Notes: generated by a model from the sequence alone, not told the origin. DNA of 64,000 nucleotides from Verticillium longisporum (GCA_019188255.1 JAETXT010000009.1:2666001-2730000); one strand, 5' to 3'; positions 10,495-21,638 are shown, numbered from the stretch's first letter. Program-made: numbers and translations.

Positions 10495-13400
10495 ATGCCC
10501 GACTCCAATGATGACGATCCCTATGAGTGGGACGTCGAGAGACTCGCCTCTGAACTAGGCCGTGAGGGACGTTCCTGGGGCTCGCTGAACCCTGCAAAGA
10601 GACCCGATCCCGAGGCTCTTACCCGGTCCCTGAGACTCCATGAGGTGGATGGAGAGATCCTGCTGAGCTGGGAGGATGAGTTCCAAACCCTTGACACTCT
10701 GTTTTCCGATCTCGGGCTCAAAAAGTCCATCCACAAATTCGCGCTCAAGAAAGCCATTGCTGCTCTCAAGAAGCGCAGTCCGACCTACAGAAAGGCTCAA
10801 GCCCAGCGGGCCAAAAGCCAGACCCCTGAACCCACACAGCATGCTGAAGATGCGGACATGCATAGTATGCAGCCTGGTGTCTGCGAGACCGTCACGGACA
10901 CGGCGACCATGCCTGCAGCCTTGATCCCTACGGACACCATGACCAAAACTGCCCCGTTGGCAGCGACCCCCGTGGCAACTGCCCCCGTGGCAGCTACCCC
11001 CGTGGCAGCTACCCCCGTGGCAGCTACCCCCGTGGCAGCTACCCCCAAAGGCAGCACGACTTCTCCGTCGGGTCAACCGCTTGCACTTGAGCCCGCACAG
11101 AAGAAGAGGAGGCTGGCACCAGAGCTCCTCTCGGCCAACGTCAAAGGCAATAACCTCCCACCCGCTGCCGCTGCTGTGGCCGCCAACTCGCAAACACACA
11201 GCACTCTCTACCTACGGAACAACAAGTTCACAACAAACGCGACTGTGCATCATCCAGACTTGGACCTGCTCACGCTTCAAGACTCCACCGCTGATCATGC
11301 CTCAGTACAATTTAATTGGGTGCGATCCAAGTACATCCCGCCTGGAACACGTCTTCAGATCAACCGTGCCATGAAGAGATTGTTTCGGACTAACAACGAG
11401 TCATTTGCCCAGTTGGCGTCCGGATTCGTACCACAGCTCGAACACACTCAGCTTTCGGACGAGTCCGTGGAAGACGAGTTGCTCCCCCTGTTTGGAGACT
11501 CTGGTGACGAGGCAGAGTATGATGCTGACACCCTAAGAGAGATGGAAGAAGAGGCCAACGAGGCCCAAAAGCCCCCAACATCCCTCTACCTTGGTAGGGA
11601 GAAAGTCGAGGCTATTCTTGACGAATCCGTTCAAGCCGTCGTGTCTTCATGGACCAACACCAAACTTCCTCGCCTGCAGCACAAGGCCCACATGCTATGG
11701 AATCAAGCACGCCGCAATGACCGCAACCGACACATAAGCCAAGCTGTCTTGCGCGTTGCTGATCTTGACCGTCGTATTGCAAAGTTGCGCGCCGAGATCC
11801 TCTTACAAGACTGGTCTAATCCGAGCCAGCTGCGTCACCAGGCGCGATGTATGGAGGCCAGCTTAGAAGACCGAGAGCACCAGTCATGGCTGGCTGACAT
11901 GCTCAAAGGTCGCGAGCCCCCTAAGATCAAGCCCCTCCCTCGGTCCCACGTATCCGTGATGCCGAAGGCCCTAGACTTTTACCCGGATGAAGAAGGCGAT
12001 CTGATCACAAGCGAGGCAGAGGACAGTGATGGCCACAATGACTTTGTTGTCGACGACGAGATGGAGATCCTGTCGACCCAGCAGCTCGTGTCCACCAAAG
12101 AAAAGCGACGTGGTTCCACAGAAGTCGAATCACCAAAGTCTCCATTCTCTGCCGCTGGCAACCCAACGAAACCGACCCCAATGCGGTCCCCCCAGCCCAA
12201 AGCCGAGTTCACACCCCAGCGGAGCGCTTTCATTGATCTCACGGCAGCTGATCGCATCGTCACGAGCACCGCCCGCCGAACAGCCTTTGGCGAGCAGGAT
12301 GTGATCAGTTTAGTGACGCCCGAGAAACCTCGGTCCCTGGGACCGCGGGAGTCTGATGACAGTGGTCCAACCGAACCGCCCTTGAGCGCTCAACACGACG
12401 AGCTTGACATACCATTCGACCGACCGCAAGATATAGCAGCCGTCAGCCTCGAGACATGGGAGGCAGCTAGAGACGCCAAACGGCTCACAATCGCTTTCCT
12501 CTGGCGCCGGAAGGAGCCCTGGAGGGACGTCATATTCGATTTCTTAACAACAGAGCATCCTGCTGATCTATGGCGCGGTCTCATCCTTCCAGTCTGCAAG
12601 ACAGGGGACCTTGCTCATAGTGGACGTCGTGCGTCAGAAGGGCTTTTCAGGCTCCGCAACATTCTCTGCCGACTGTTTTGTCAGTACCTGTCGTGCCGTT
12701 CCATTCGGCGCCTGAATGCACTAGGGGAGGAAGGCAAGCTGCTGGTCCTTCGCAACCTGAAAGACTTTGCCGAGTTTTGCTACTTCCTCGCACAGCACGT
12801 CATCCCCTCCTTCCCCAGGGTTGACGCGCAGCACGACCAACCACTGACTCTGGCTGGCGAGTGGTCGGGGGCAGAGGAAGAGGAAGAGGAGGAGGAAAGA
12901 GAAGCTTCTGGAGACGAAGATCTCACCGGAAACGAAGCTACTCCCTCTAAAAAGCGAAGGCGACGAGTCATTGAGGATCAGGGGGCCAAAGACAACCGAG
13001 AGGCCAACCTGCAGAAGCAGGCCCTGGACGAGGAGCGCAGGCTGAAACTGCAGCAAAGGCTGGCCGCGTCGGCTACCATTTCCGGGGACCGTTCGCGCCT
13101 CATCATCAACGTGAGTAAAAAGGGAGACGACGACAAAGACTTTGTCTACGTCAACGACGAAATAGCCAGAAAGATCAAAGACCACCAGATTGAAGGTGTC
13201 CGATTCATGTGGAACCAAGTCGTCGCGGGCAAACAGGGCTGCCTGCTGGCTCAAACCATGGGCTTGGGAAAGACGATGCAGATCATCACGCTTCTCATTG
13301 CCATCGTCGAAGCGTCCGCTTCGCCTGAGCCATCCGTCCGAGCGCAGATACCGGAGCGACTTCAGCGATCGCAAACCTTGGTCATCTGTCCCACCGGTAT

Positions 13401-15873
13401 CGTGGACAACTGGAGGGAAGAGCTCACGGCCTGGGATAATCAGAGCGTCCTTGGTGAATGCTACACAGTTGATTCGAAGCAGGACAGTGTCACGAGGACG
13501 AGCACGTTGCAGGAGTGGGACGTTCGTGGTGGCGTCCTGGTCCTCGGATACGATATGCTGAGGAGCTTGGCTCGCGCCGATGAGGGTTTCAAAAAGATTC
13601 TTACAGACAGACCCAACATTGTGGTGGCAGACGAGGCGCATCGTCTGAAGAATCAAAGGTCGAAACTCGCGGCGATTGGGTCACAATTCCGGACCCCGAG
13701 CCGCATCGCCCTGACGGGTTCTCCTCTGGCCAACAACGTGGGCGAATTCTACTCCATGATCGACTGGGTCGCTGAAAACTACCTCGGTCCATTGAAGGAG
13801 TTCAACGCTTACTATGCCCTTCCCATCCAGGAAGGGCTGTACGGAGACAGCTCGCATGGCGAATACCGCTTGGCCAAGAAGAGGCTCGCCATCCTCGCGA
13901 AGACTGTCGCTCCCAAGACGCATCGTCTCACGATCAAAGCCTTGAAGGACGAGCTCCCGGACAAGGTTGAGTTCTTCCTCACGGTTCCTCTGACTCCTCT
14001 TCAGGAGGAGCTGTACGACCTTTACGTCCGGTCTGTCCGGGAGAATGCTGAGTCGCAGGCAGATAGCACCTTTGCCGTGCTCGACAACATGATCCTGCTC
14101 AACAACCACCCCCGTTGCTATTTCCGCAAGCTGGAGAAGGAAAAGAACATGCTGCGTGTTCCCCAGGGTGGCGATACGACCCAGGACAAATCGATCACGC
14201 CTGCGTTCCTGACGAAGAGCATGAAGGTTTTGAATCGGTGTCGGGATCTGAATGACATTAGTCTTTCATGGAAGGTCAAGGTCCTTGTTGCCATCCTCGA
14301 CGAGTGCCGCAAACTCAGGGAAAAGGTGCTCATCTTCAGCCAATCGATTCCGACCATCGACTGGCTGTCGACGCTCTTCCGGCAGCAGAAACGGCCTTAC
14401 AGCAGATTGACCGGCGACACCTTGCCAAGCATACGGCAGAGCATGGTTAAGAACTTCAACGAAGGCGATAATGAAATCTTCGTTATCTCTACGCAAGCTG
14501 GCGGTCAAGGACTCAACATTACGGGGGCTAGTCGAGTGGTCATATTCGACTTCAGGTTCAATCCAATCGCCGAACAGCAAGCCATCGGAAGAGCGTACCG
14601 CATCGGACAGTCCAAACCCGTTGTGGTGTACCGGTTCGTCTCCGGTGGCACGTACGAGCAGCACTTGTACAACAAGGCCGTCTGGAAGATGCAGCTTGCA
14701 TCTCGCGTGGTTGACAAGGACAATCCCAAACGCTGGTCGACCAAGACCAAGGATGCGTTCACAAGGGACTACAAGGCGCCCGAACAGAAAGACCTCACCG
14801 AATTTCTCGGCAGAGACTCGGTTCTGGACAGTGTGCTCTCTTCGCCAGCCTTTGCCTCGGCGATCCGGTCCATCATCGTCACCGACACATTCGAGGAAGA
14901 GGACCCCAATGACTACCATTTTGACGCCCAGGAAAATCAAGAGGTTGAGCTGATGGTGCGTCTGGAGCAAGCTCGTATCACTGATCCGACCCGGTATGCT
15001 CGACTCCTTGCGGAGAAGAGCGCGAGAGAGGGTGCCCAGCAGATGCAAGCACTTGGCTACGGACATGGGCACGCGAACTTGCAACAGATGCAGACTGGTG
15101 CACCGGGAATCATCCACCCATCACCACATGGCCGTGTAGTCCCAAGTAACGGAACCATGGTAGGCAGGCCAGCGCCAGCTGGCGTCACCATGAGCCCGGG
15201 AGGTATGCCGTACTACACAACGTATGCGGGCGGTGGATCGCAGCCGGCGAGCGTGCCGCGAGCGAACGAGCTGGAGTCGCCGTTCGGACAGCATGGCTCG
15301 CAAAGCCATGTGCAGGCTTCCGTATACACTACGGCCAGAGCAGGAACGGCGGCGGCGTCGACAACTCTGCCGGTCATGGGAGCCAACACATTCATGAGTG
15401 GACAGGAGGGCACGACGGCATCTCCAGCCCAGGTGAGGAAGTCGACACCCTTGCAACGAGGATCGCCCCAGGCAGGCTCTTCGCCGGCAGTCTACCGAGG
15501 AACGCAAGCGAAGGAGCTTTTTCAAAAACAGCTCATCCGATCGGTACAGTCGAGCAGCGACTTTGACGAGATTTTGCAGGCGCACGATGCCGAAGGCCAG
15601 GCCAAAGCGATTGCTGAGGCGGTGCACGAGCAGCTGAGCGGGCGCGGCGCCCTCCCGATCCTGAGCTCCTGGAAGACTCTTAACTTGTTTGCTCAGGGCC
15701 AGAGCTTTGCGGCGGGCGTGCTCAGCGGGCTGGTGACGGTGGAGTTTCTGGCCAACACGACGGACGACGGTGTGTTCCAGCAGCGGGCGCAGGAGTTGTC
15801 CGGCATGGACCGGTCGGAGCTGAAGGAGCAGTTGCTCCAGGCACTGCGTCGACCGCACAACGTACATGTATGA
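10495..15873 (+). CDS. SNF2-family chromatin-remodelling ATPase, Rad54/ATRX-like
   Basis: Large nuclear DNA-translocating ATPase, 1792 aa from the ATG at 10495 (GACCATGCCC context). The same frame is open back to an ATG at 10207, so up to 96 more residues are possible. The N-terminal half is charged and low in complexity, with a PVAAT repeat and an acidic EEEEEE tract near residues 800-810. The ATPase core starts near residue 890: KIKDHQIEGVRFMW, Walker A MGLGKT at ~922-927, and Walker B DEAH at ~1046-1049. It ends with motif V/VI STQAGGQGLNITGASRV and QAIGRAYRIGQ at ~1362. The PTGIVDNW step and large inter-lobe insertion resemble the ATRX/ARIP4 branch more than Snf2 or Chd. The C-terminal ~300 residues are Gly/Pro/Ser/Gln-rich. 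No intron is needed in the coding part. The family is certain; the exact orthologue is uncertain. Confidence 0.88.
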   Translation: MPDSNDDDPYEWDVERLASELGREGRSWGSLNPAKRPDPEALTRSLRLHEVDGEILLSWEDEFQTLDTLFSDLGLKKSIHKFALKKAIAALKKRSPTYRKAQAQRAKSQTPEPTQHAEDADMHSMQPGVCETVTDTATMPAALIPTDTMTKTAPLAATPVATAPVAATPVAATPVAATPVAATPKGSTTSPSGQPLALEPAQKKRRLAPELLSANVKGNNLPPAAAAVAANSQTHSTLYLRNNKFTTNATVHHPDLDLLTLQDSTADHASVQFNWVRSKYIPPGTRLQINRAMKRLFRTNNESFAQLASGFVPQLEHTQLSDESVEDELLPLFGDSGDEAEYDADTLREMEEEANEAQKPPTSLYLGREKVEAILDESVQAVVSSWTNTKLPRLQHKAHMLWNQARRNDRNRHISQAVLRVADLDRRIAKLRAEILLQDWSNPSQLRHQARCMEASLEDREHQSWLADMLKGREPPKIKPLPRSHVSVMPKALDFYPDEEGDLITSEAEDSDGHNDFVVDDEMEILSTQQLVSTKEKRRGSTEVESPKSPFSAAGNPTKPTPMRSPQPKAEFTPQRSAFIDLTAADRIVTSTARRTAFGEQDVISLVTPEKPRSLGPRESDDSGPTEPPLSAQHDELDIPFDRPQDIAAVSLETWEAARDAKRLTIAFLWRRKEPWRDVIFDFLTTEHPADLWRGLILPVCKTGDLAHSGRRASEGLFRLRNILCRLFCQYLSCRSIRRLNALGEEGKLLVLRNLKDFAEFCYFLAQHVIPSFPRVDAQHDQPLTLAGEWSGAEEEEEEEEREASGDEDLTGNEATPSKKRRRRVIEDQGAKDNREANLQKQALDEERRLKLQQRLAASATISGDRSRLIINVSKKGDDDKDFVYVNDEIARKIKDHQIEGVRFMWNQVVAGKQGCLLAQTMGLGKTMQIITLLIAIVEASASPEPSVRAQIPERLQRSQTLVICPTGIVDNWREELTAWDNQSVLGECYTVDSKQDSVTRTSTLQEWDVRGGVLVLGYDMLRSLARADEGFKKILTDRPNIVVADEAHRLKNQRSKLAAIGSQFRTPSRIALTGSPLANNVGEFYSMIDWVAENYLGPLKEFNAYYALPIQEGLYGDSSHGEYRLAKKRLAILAKTVAPKTHRLTIKALKDELPDKVEFFLTVPLTPLQEELYDLYVRSVRENAESQADSTFAVLDNMILLNNHPRCYFRKLEKEKNMLRVPQGGDTTQDKSITPAFLTKSMKVLNRCRDLNDISLSWKVKVLVAILDECRKLREKVLIFSQSIPTIDWLSTLFRQQKRPYSRLTGDTLPSIRQSMVKNFNEGDNEIFVISTQAGGQGLNITGASRVVIFDFRFNPIAEQQAIGRAYRIGQSKPVVVYRFVSGGTYEQHLYNKAVWKMQLASRVVDKDNPKRWSTKTKDAFTRDYKAPEQKDLTEFLGRDSVLDSVLSSPAFASAIRSIIVTDTFEEEDPNDYHFDAQENQEVELMVRLEQARITDPTRYARLLAEKSAREGAQQMQALGYGHGHANLQQMQTGAPGIIHPSPHGRVVPSNGTMVGRPAPAGVTMSPGGMPYYTTYAGGGSQPASVPRANELESPFGQHGSQSHVQASVYTTARAGTAAASTTLPVMGANTFMSGQEGTTASPAQVRKSTPLQRGSPQAGSSPAVYRGTQAKELFQKQLIRSVQSSSDFDEILQAHDAEGQAKAIAEAVHEQLSGRGALPILSSWKTLNLFAQGQSFAAGVLSGLVTVEFLANTTDDGVFQQRAQELSGMDRSELKEQLLQALRRPHNVHV
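10951..11046 (+). repeat. 15-bp coding tandem repeat (PVAAT)
   Basis: About six copies of a 15-bp unit close to gtggcagctaccccc encode PVA(A/T)(T/A) pentapeptides in the disordered N-terminal part of the SNF2-family protein. The last four copies are identical. Confidence 0.9.
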
Positions 15874-18089
15874 TCCGCCCGAAACTTTCCCCCGAGTCAA
15901 CGAGCAGCAAGGGGACCATGAAAAGGGTTTCCCACTTCTCCCGCTCTCGCCCGAAGACCATCTTGAAGGCAAAAAAGTGCCAGACTGACACGACTTGACA
16001 GAGCACGAGCGAAGGACATGGCAAAGGGGCAGACACGGCGAGGGCTGCGACAACGGCAGCGGGCCCATCGACAACGCCGTCGAACAACAGCAACAAGAAT
16101 TACGACAGCCCCGTCCGAGGCGCGGCCGAATCACGGAGGAAGAGGCCGGTCAAACTGCCCAGCTGGGCGAATAGGGCAGTCAAGGATGGGCAGTGAGGGT
16201 GGCGGATGTTCGGCGGCGATTGCGGACAGGCGTTTCGGTTCCTTTTGGTTTCGTTTTTGGCCTTGGTCTCGTTTCTCATGATACCCCCCGGCCCTTGAAG
16301 ATTTGGCCTTGAAGATTTGGCGTTGGAGAAGAGGACAAGGGGAGACGGTTGATAGGGTTTGCCTGGCGGGGTCTCGATTGGGTCGATGTGAGTTTTCGGG
16401 GCTCTGACGGACACTTCCTTTTCTCGTGGGTCAGGTAGCGTCAGGCTCGTAGCTCACATGACAAGGGAGGACCCTCGACTGATACGGCATGTACCCTATA
16501 GTTGTGTGTGGCTTTGACTGTATCTGTCAGAATACAAATGAGCGTTTCGCTTATGGCGAGGAAAAGAGCATCGTTGAGTTCCGTATCTTTTTTTTCTTCT
16601 TCTTGTGAATAATTGAAGAAGACAGCAGCGGACGGGTCCTTTTCATGGCCGTCCCCGCTGGATCACAGAAGGCCCCCTTCATGGCATCCTGGAAGCTCAC
16701 AGACACTTGGATGTCAAGGGGGGAACAGATTACATTAAGCCGCACTCCAAGTCAGCCAAACACGGGTATCATCCAGAAAGACTCCTAACTTCGGAACCCT
16801 CTCAACACCTCGTATCTCAATCAAATGCTCTGAAGCTCTACTTACTACATGATCGGCGACATTGTTTAGGGTAAATCTATTTTTATCAGTTTTGAGCTGG
16901 AATAAAGTATAGTAGGATGGTTCAAAGTGAGGTCCCCTCTGAGCAGTGTAGCTTTTTTTGTCCCCCCTTCCCCCTTTCTGGATGTGTCAGGGTGAGCTGT
17001 TACGGGACATCTGGCAAGCTGTACCGGCGTCAAGTCGCTAGCGGTGGCCGGTGGACAGTGGATCGTGGCATCGTGTCATGGAGAGGCCTCTGTCATGGAT
17101 GCGTATTTGACTCTTGGTGCAAAAGCCGAGTGGTGAGGGAGTTTAGACCAATGAGGAGAGGGGTAATTCCCCCCAGGCAATGACTTGCAGGGGAGGCGGT
17201 GAGTGGCCAGAGAAGGCCAGATGTCCACTAAAAGACCGCTACTACGTGCGGCCACAGGGGCTTGAGGGGCTACAGCGCGGGGCTAACGCTCGATGGCCAG
17301 GCGGCAGGGGGCCAATTGGGGCCGCTCTCGCAGACTTTTTACTGGGCCGACTGAGGAGGGATCCCGAGACGCCGAGGGCGTGGTCTGTTTTCTGTTCTTG
17401 CAGGTACAGGGGTCCCCGCCATGCGAGGTACACAGTGTCTGGGGCGGAAGGCCAGGGGCACAGCTGGTGCGTGATGGGTGATGTGCAGGGGATTTAATAC
17501 AGTGCATGCGCCTTGCCGAGACGATCCGGGCCCCACCAGGCCTCGCTTGACCACCGCGCGGGCAGTCACCGGAACGGGCTTTGCGAGCCTCTGCCGACCC
17601 ATGGAAACTGTGACGGACGACTGACTGCAGCAGGACTGACCGAGCACACTAAGGAACTTGCCTGGCTCGAACGTGCCTGCCCTGCCCTGTGCCTGCCCTG
17701 TGCTCGTGTGGCTAAGACCGTTTTTGACAACTTGAGTACTCCGCCGACTCTCGCCTCGCCTCGCCTCACCTCGTCTCGTCTGGTTTCTTCTTTATTACTT
17801 TTCCACCACTCCCCCCCCCTCTCCCCTCTTTCGCTACCCGTCAATTCGCCTTCTTCTCACGATCACGATTGCTTCGTGCTACGAAAGACTCTGCCTTTCT
17901 TGACTGACTGTCGAGTGCGGTCGCCAATTGTGTCAAGCCGCCCCTTGTGTCAAGTTCGCCACAGACGCAGCACTTTTGGTACCTCCTCATCATCACCACC
18001 ATCACCACCACCATTCGCCTCATTGTTCAACACTCTCCCACAACACCGCTTGTTCTTCTCTGAACCCCCATCCTCGTGCCCACGCCGTC
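15874..18089. other. Long upstream region of hem1
   Basis: About 2.2 kb without a recognisable gene. The last ~350 bp hold a strong pyrimidine tract (about 17750-17830) and a (CAT/CAC)n stretch (about 17985-18015), typical of fungal promoters and leaders close to transcription start sites. The rest shows nothing I can name. Confidence 0.5.
17750..17832 (+). promoter_or_regulatory. CT-rich core promoter/leader tract of hem1
   Basis: Runs of ctcgcctcgcct, tcgtctcgtct and a nine-C block form a pyrimidine-rich tract 260-340 nt before the hem1 ATG. Such tracts mark transcription start regions of highly expressed filamentous fungal genes. The role is inferred. Confidence 0.4.
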
Positions 18090-20150
18090 ATGGAAGCCGC
18101 TCTCCGCCAGTCCAAGGCCATGTGCCCCTTCATGAAGAACGCCTCGGCCGCCAAGCTCCGCGCCATGTCGACCTCGACCCGCCCCGCCATCGCCGCCTCG
18201 CCCTGCGGCGGCACCATGTCCAAGCTGCAGCTGTACGCCCACCGCTGCCCCGTCATGGGCAAGGCCATGAACGTCCAGACGGCCGCCCAGCCGACTGCGC
18301 GCTCGACCGTCGGCGGCCCCTCGTTCGTCTCGGGTCTCCGTGCCATGAGCAGCCAGCCCAAGGCTGCCGCTGCCGCTGCTGCTGCCGCTGCTGCTGCTGC
18401 CACCGGCAAGGCCAAGATTCACACGAGCTCCAACCGTGATGCTCGTGCTGTGGAGGGCAATGCTGCGACCTACGATCGTCGGGGTATGTCTTGCTTTCGC
18501 TTCAACCCCCCTCGCTTCAACCCCCCTCACTTCAACCCCCCTCGCTTCAACCCCCCTCACTTCAACCCCCCTCACTTCAACCCCCCTCACTTCAACCCAC
18601 CCCTCCCCATGGTACAAGCAGGCTTGCTAACCCGCCGCAACAGCCCAGCCCCCGCCCAACATGGCCGCCGCCGCCGCCGCCGCACGCCCCGGCTCGGCCG
18701 CCGCCATCTCGGACGCTTCGCAGGCCAAGTTCAACTATGACGCCTTTTACAACGCCGAGCTCGAGAAGAAGCACAAGGACAAGTCGTACCGCTACTTCAA
18801 CAACATCAACCGGCTCGCCAAGGAGTTCCCGCGCGCGCACATGGCCAACAAGGAGGACCGCGTCACCGTCTGGTGCGCCAACGACTACCTCGGCATGGGC
18901 CGCAACCCCCACGTGCTGCGCACCATGCACGAGACGCTCGACGAGTACGGCTCGGGCGCCGGCGGCACGCGCAACATCTCGGGCCACAACAAGCACGCCG
19001 TCGAGCTCGAGGCGACGGTGGCCAAGCTGCACTCCAAGGAGGCGGCGCTCGTCTTCAGCTCGTGCTACGTCGCCAACGACGCGACGCTCGCGACGCTCGG
19101 CAGCAAGATGCCCGACTGCGTCATCCTGTCCGACAGCCTCAACCACGCGTCCATGATTCAGGGCATCCGCCACTCGGGCACCAAGAAGATTGTCTTCAAG
19201 CACAACGACGTGGCCGACCTCGAGGCCAAGCTGGCGTCGCTGCCGCTGCACGTGCCCAAGATTATCGCCTTTGAGTCGGTCTACAGCATGTGCGGCTCGA
19301 TCGGGCCCATCGAGGCCATCTGCGACCTCGCCGAAAAGTACGGCGCCATCACGTTCCTCGACGAAGTGCACGCCGTCGGCATGTACGGCCCGAGCGGCGC
19401 CGGCGTGGCCGAGCACCTCGACTTTGAGACGTACAAGCGGGGCGGCGACACGCGCGGCACGATCCAGGACCGCGTCGATATCATCACGGGCACGCTCGGC
19501 AAGGCCTACGGCTGCGTCGGCGGCTACATTGCCGGCAGCGCGCGGCTCGTCGACATGATCCGGTCGCTGGCGCCGGGCTTCATCTTCACGACGTCGATGC
19601 CGCCGGCGACCATGGCCGGCGCCAAGACGGCCATTGAGTACCAGATGGGCTACAACGGCGACCGCCGCCTGCAGCAGCTGCACACGCGCGCCGTCAAGGA
19701 GGCGCTCGGCGCGCGCGACATTCCCGTCATCCCGAACCCGTCGCACATTATCCCCATTCTCGTCGGCAACGCCGAGCTCGCCAAGCGCGCCTCGGACATG
19801 CTGCTCAGCGACTACCAGATCTACGTCCAGCCATCAACTACCCCACCGTGCCCGTCGCCCAGGAGAGGCTGCGCACCACGCCGCCGCCGGGCCACACGAA
19901 GGAGTTCCGCCACCAGCACGTCGCCGCCGTCGTCGCCATCTGGACCAAGCTGGACCTCAAGCGCACGTCGGCCTGGGCTGCCGAGGGCGGCTTCATCGGC
20001 GCCGGCGAGGCCGAGGGCGCCGCCACCGAGCAGCCGCTGTGGACGGACGGCCAGCTCGGCATCGAGGCCGCCGTCGACGAGATCAAGGCGTCGGGCCACG
20101 GCGCCGCGGGTCTCACCGAGGCTCTCCTCGCGCGCGAGGCCACGGCGTAG
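18090..20150 (+). CDS. hem1: 5-aminolevulinate synthase, mitochondrial, with an apparent frameshift
   Basis: Pyridoxal-phosphate enzyme condensing glycine and succinyl-CoA to 5-aminolevulinate, the first step of haem synthesis in the mitochondrial matrix. Exon 1 is 18090-18483 and exon 2 starts at 18644. The N-terminal ~130 residues are a presequence with two haem-regulatory Cys-Pro motifs (MCPFMK near residue 12, RCPVMGK near 53) and a poly-Ala run. The catalytic part contains [34 protein letters not shown] and the PLP-lysine loop [12 protein letters not shown]. After YVQ (19830) the frame is lost: the conserved continuation [14 protein letters not shown] is found in the next frame and runs to a stop at 20150. 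One base (a G between 19830 and 19831) is missing. With it the protein would be 633 aa, normal for fungi. The gene is probably functional in the organism. Confidence 0.9.
18501..18605 (+). repeat. hem1: 15-bp tandem repeat inside the hem1 intron
   Basis: Six full copies and one partial copy of ttcaacccccctcRc fill two thirds of the 160-nt intron (18484-18643). Copies differ only at the R position (G or A). Branch-like gctaac and the acceptor follow directly. Confidence 0.9.
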
Positions 20151-21638
20151 CGTGTGGGCTGAGGCCAGGGGCGTTTTGCGTCTCCGTTCGTTTGCAGGTT
20201 GCATTGGCACATGTTGCACGCACTCGCTGCATGACGTGCCTTGGGCTTGCTCTGCCTGTGCTCTGTGGGCCCACGTCGTGACTTGACAAGGGCCCGACTT
20301 TCTCTTCGAAACGGATGCATACATGATGCGTACCGTCCCATCCAGCTACCGCTGTGGTGGTGATTTGAATAAAATGACATGTGGCCCTCACCCGCTGAGG
20401 GCCACAGTTCTGCCACCGTCAGGTTGCAGGCCACACACTTTTTGTCCCCCTTGCTGCGTGATGCCTTTGGTTGTGAATGCTCCGTGTCGTAAGGTTTATG
20501 CATTTCTACTGCCAGCCCGCCAGCCTGCCAGTCCGCGTCGTATTTGGCCTCAGTGCTTTATATGATCGACAGCCAAGTGGCAGAAAATAGATGTCGCCAA
20601 TTGAACTAAAGGATAGAACGAGCAATGCAACTATATGCCTGTACGTGACTTTATCATGGGAAGGCCTGCCCCGCTACAGCTATGTGCCGAACAAGGACCT
20701 GTCAAGATCCATAGTAGAGCTGTTCAGGCAGGCGGTGATTAGTCCATGTACCTTGCTGAGGCCACATTTCGGCATCAAAGGGATGGACCGACGTGACTTG
20801 CTGCCGTCGGGCGGTGCCGGGCTTCCATGCCTCCAGTAAGTCATGGATGGGACGCTATGCATCGTGTCTTTTGATGGCACGGTCACATTTCGTGTAGCGT
20901 TTTATGTGCATGGAGCAGCAGGAGAGTTTGGTAGTTCAACAGAAGCCTCGGCCGGGGTTCGTGATCAGTCATCGGTACGTGCCTTTACTTTTACATGTAC
21001 CTCCTTACCTAAGCCTCCTTACCCAAGGCAGGAGGCACCTTACCGAAGGCAGGAGGCCTAGGTCCAAGGCAGGAGGCACCTTACCGAAGGCACCTTACCG
21101 AAGGCAGGAGGCCTAGGTCCAAGGCAGGAGGCACCTTACCGAAGGCAGGTCCAAGGCAGTAGCTGGGGAAGGAGCTGAAGGAGGAAGATCACGTGAACCC
21201 GACGGAGCCACGAGGCAAAACTTGGTCCGTCCCCAACGGAGTCGGAGCAAAGCTCGTCGTCCCAACCACCACATCGAGCACATTGCACCTCGCCCATTGG
21301 CCGGCGACCTCTACTCTGTTGAACCAACGACTCTTGTCCCACGCTGACTTCCTGGGCACTCCCCCAAAGCCATGAGGCACGCGTGAAGCACTAGGAAGGG
21401 TGCGGCTGGATGTCCTGATGACAATTGGGAGTGGAAAGTGGGAAAAAAGAGACGAGCGCTTGGACGGATGAGCCGATTACGGGAATGCCCTGGTTTTCGT
21501 CATTCGAATCCGTCTCGACTTTTTATTTTTATTTTCGTCTCGTCACACAGCTGTGCCATCGAAGAAGACACATTATACTTTGGACGACAACCTCGTGGCT
21601 GATGTCTCTCTGAAAAGCAGACGAGTTCGGAGCCCGCC
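20151..21638. other. Intergenic region hem1 to Zn2Cys6 factor
   Basis: About 1.5 kb with no conserved reading frame. It holds the hem1 3' UTR, a minisatellite at 21003-21160 and the promoter of the transcription factor gene. Confidence 0.5.
21003..21160. repeat. Compound minisatellite (aaggcaggaggcaccttaccg family)
   Basis: Alternating modules 'aaggcaggag', 'gcaccttaccg' and 'gcctaggtcc' recur several times in shuffled order, with a higher-order unit of about 40-60 bp. Adjacent 'ccttacctaagcct' and 'ccttacccaagg' look like degenerate starts of the same array. Confidence 0.85.

Noticed and set aside
17180..17510. Short GC-rich segment looked at for tRNA or snoRNA structure
   Set aside because: No TpsiC-like GTTCRANNC box with a matching acceptor stem, and no C/D-box pair, could be recognised by eye.
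18436..18640. Repeat peptides ([21 protein letters not shown]) across the hem1 intron
   Set aside because: They are translations of the intronic 15-bp repeat in three frames; splice sites and the conserved ALAS exons show the region is an intron.
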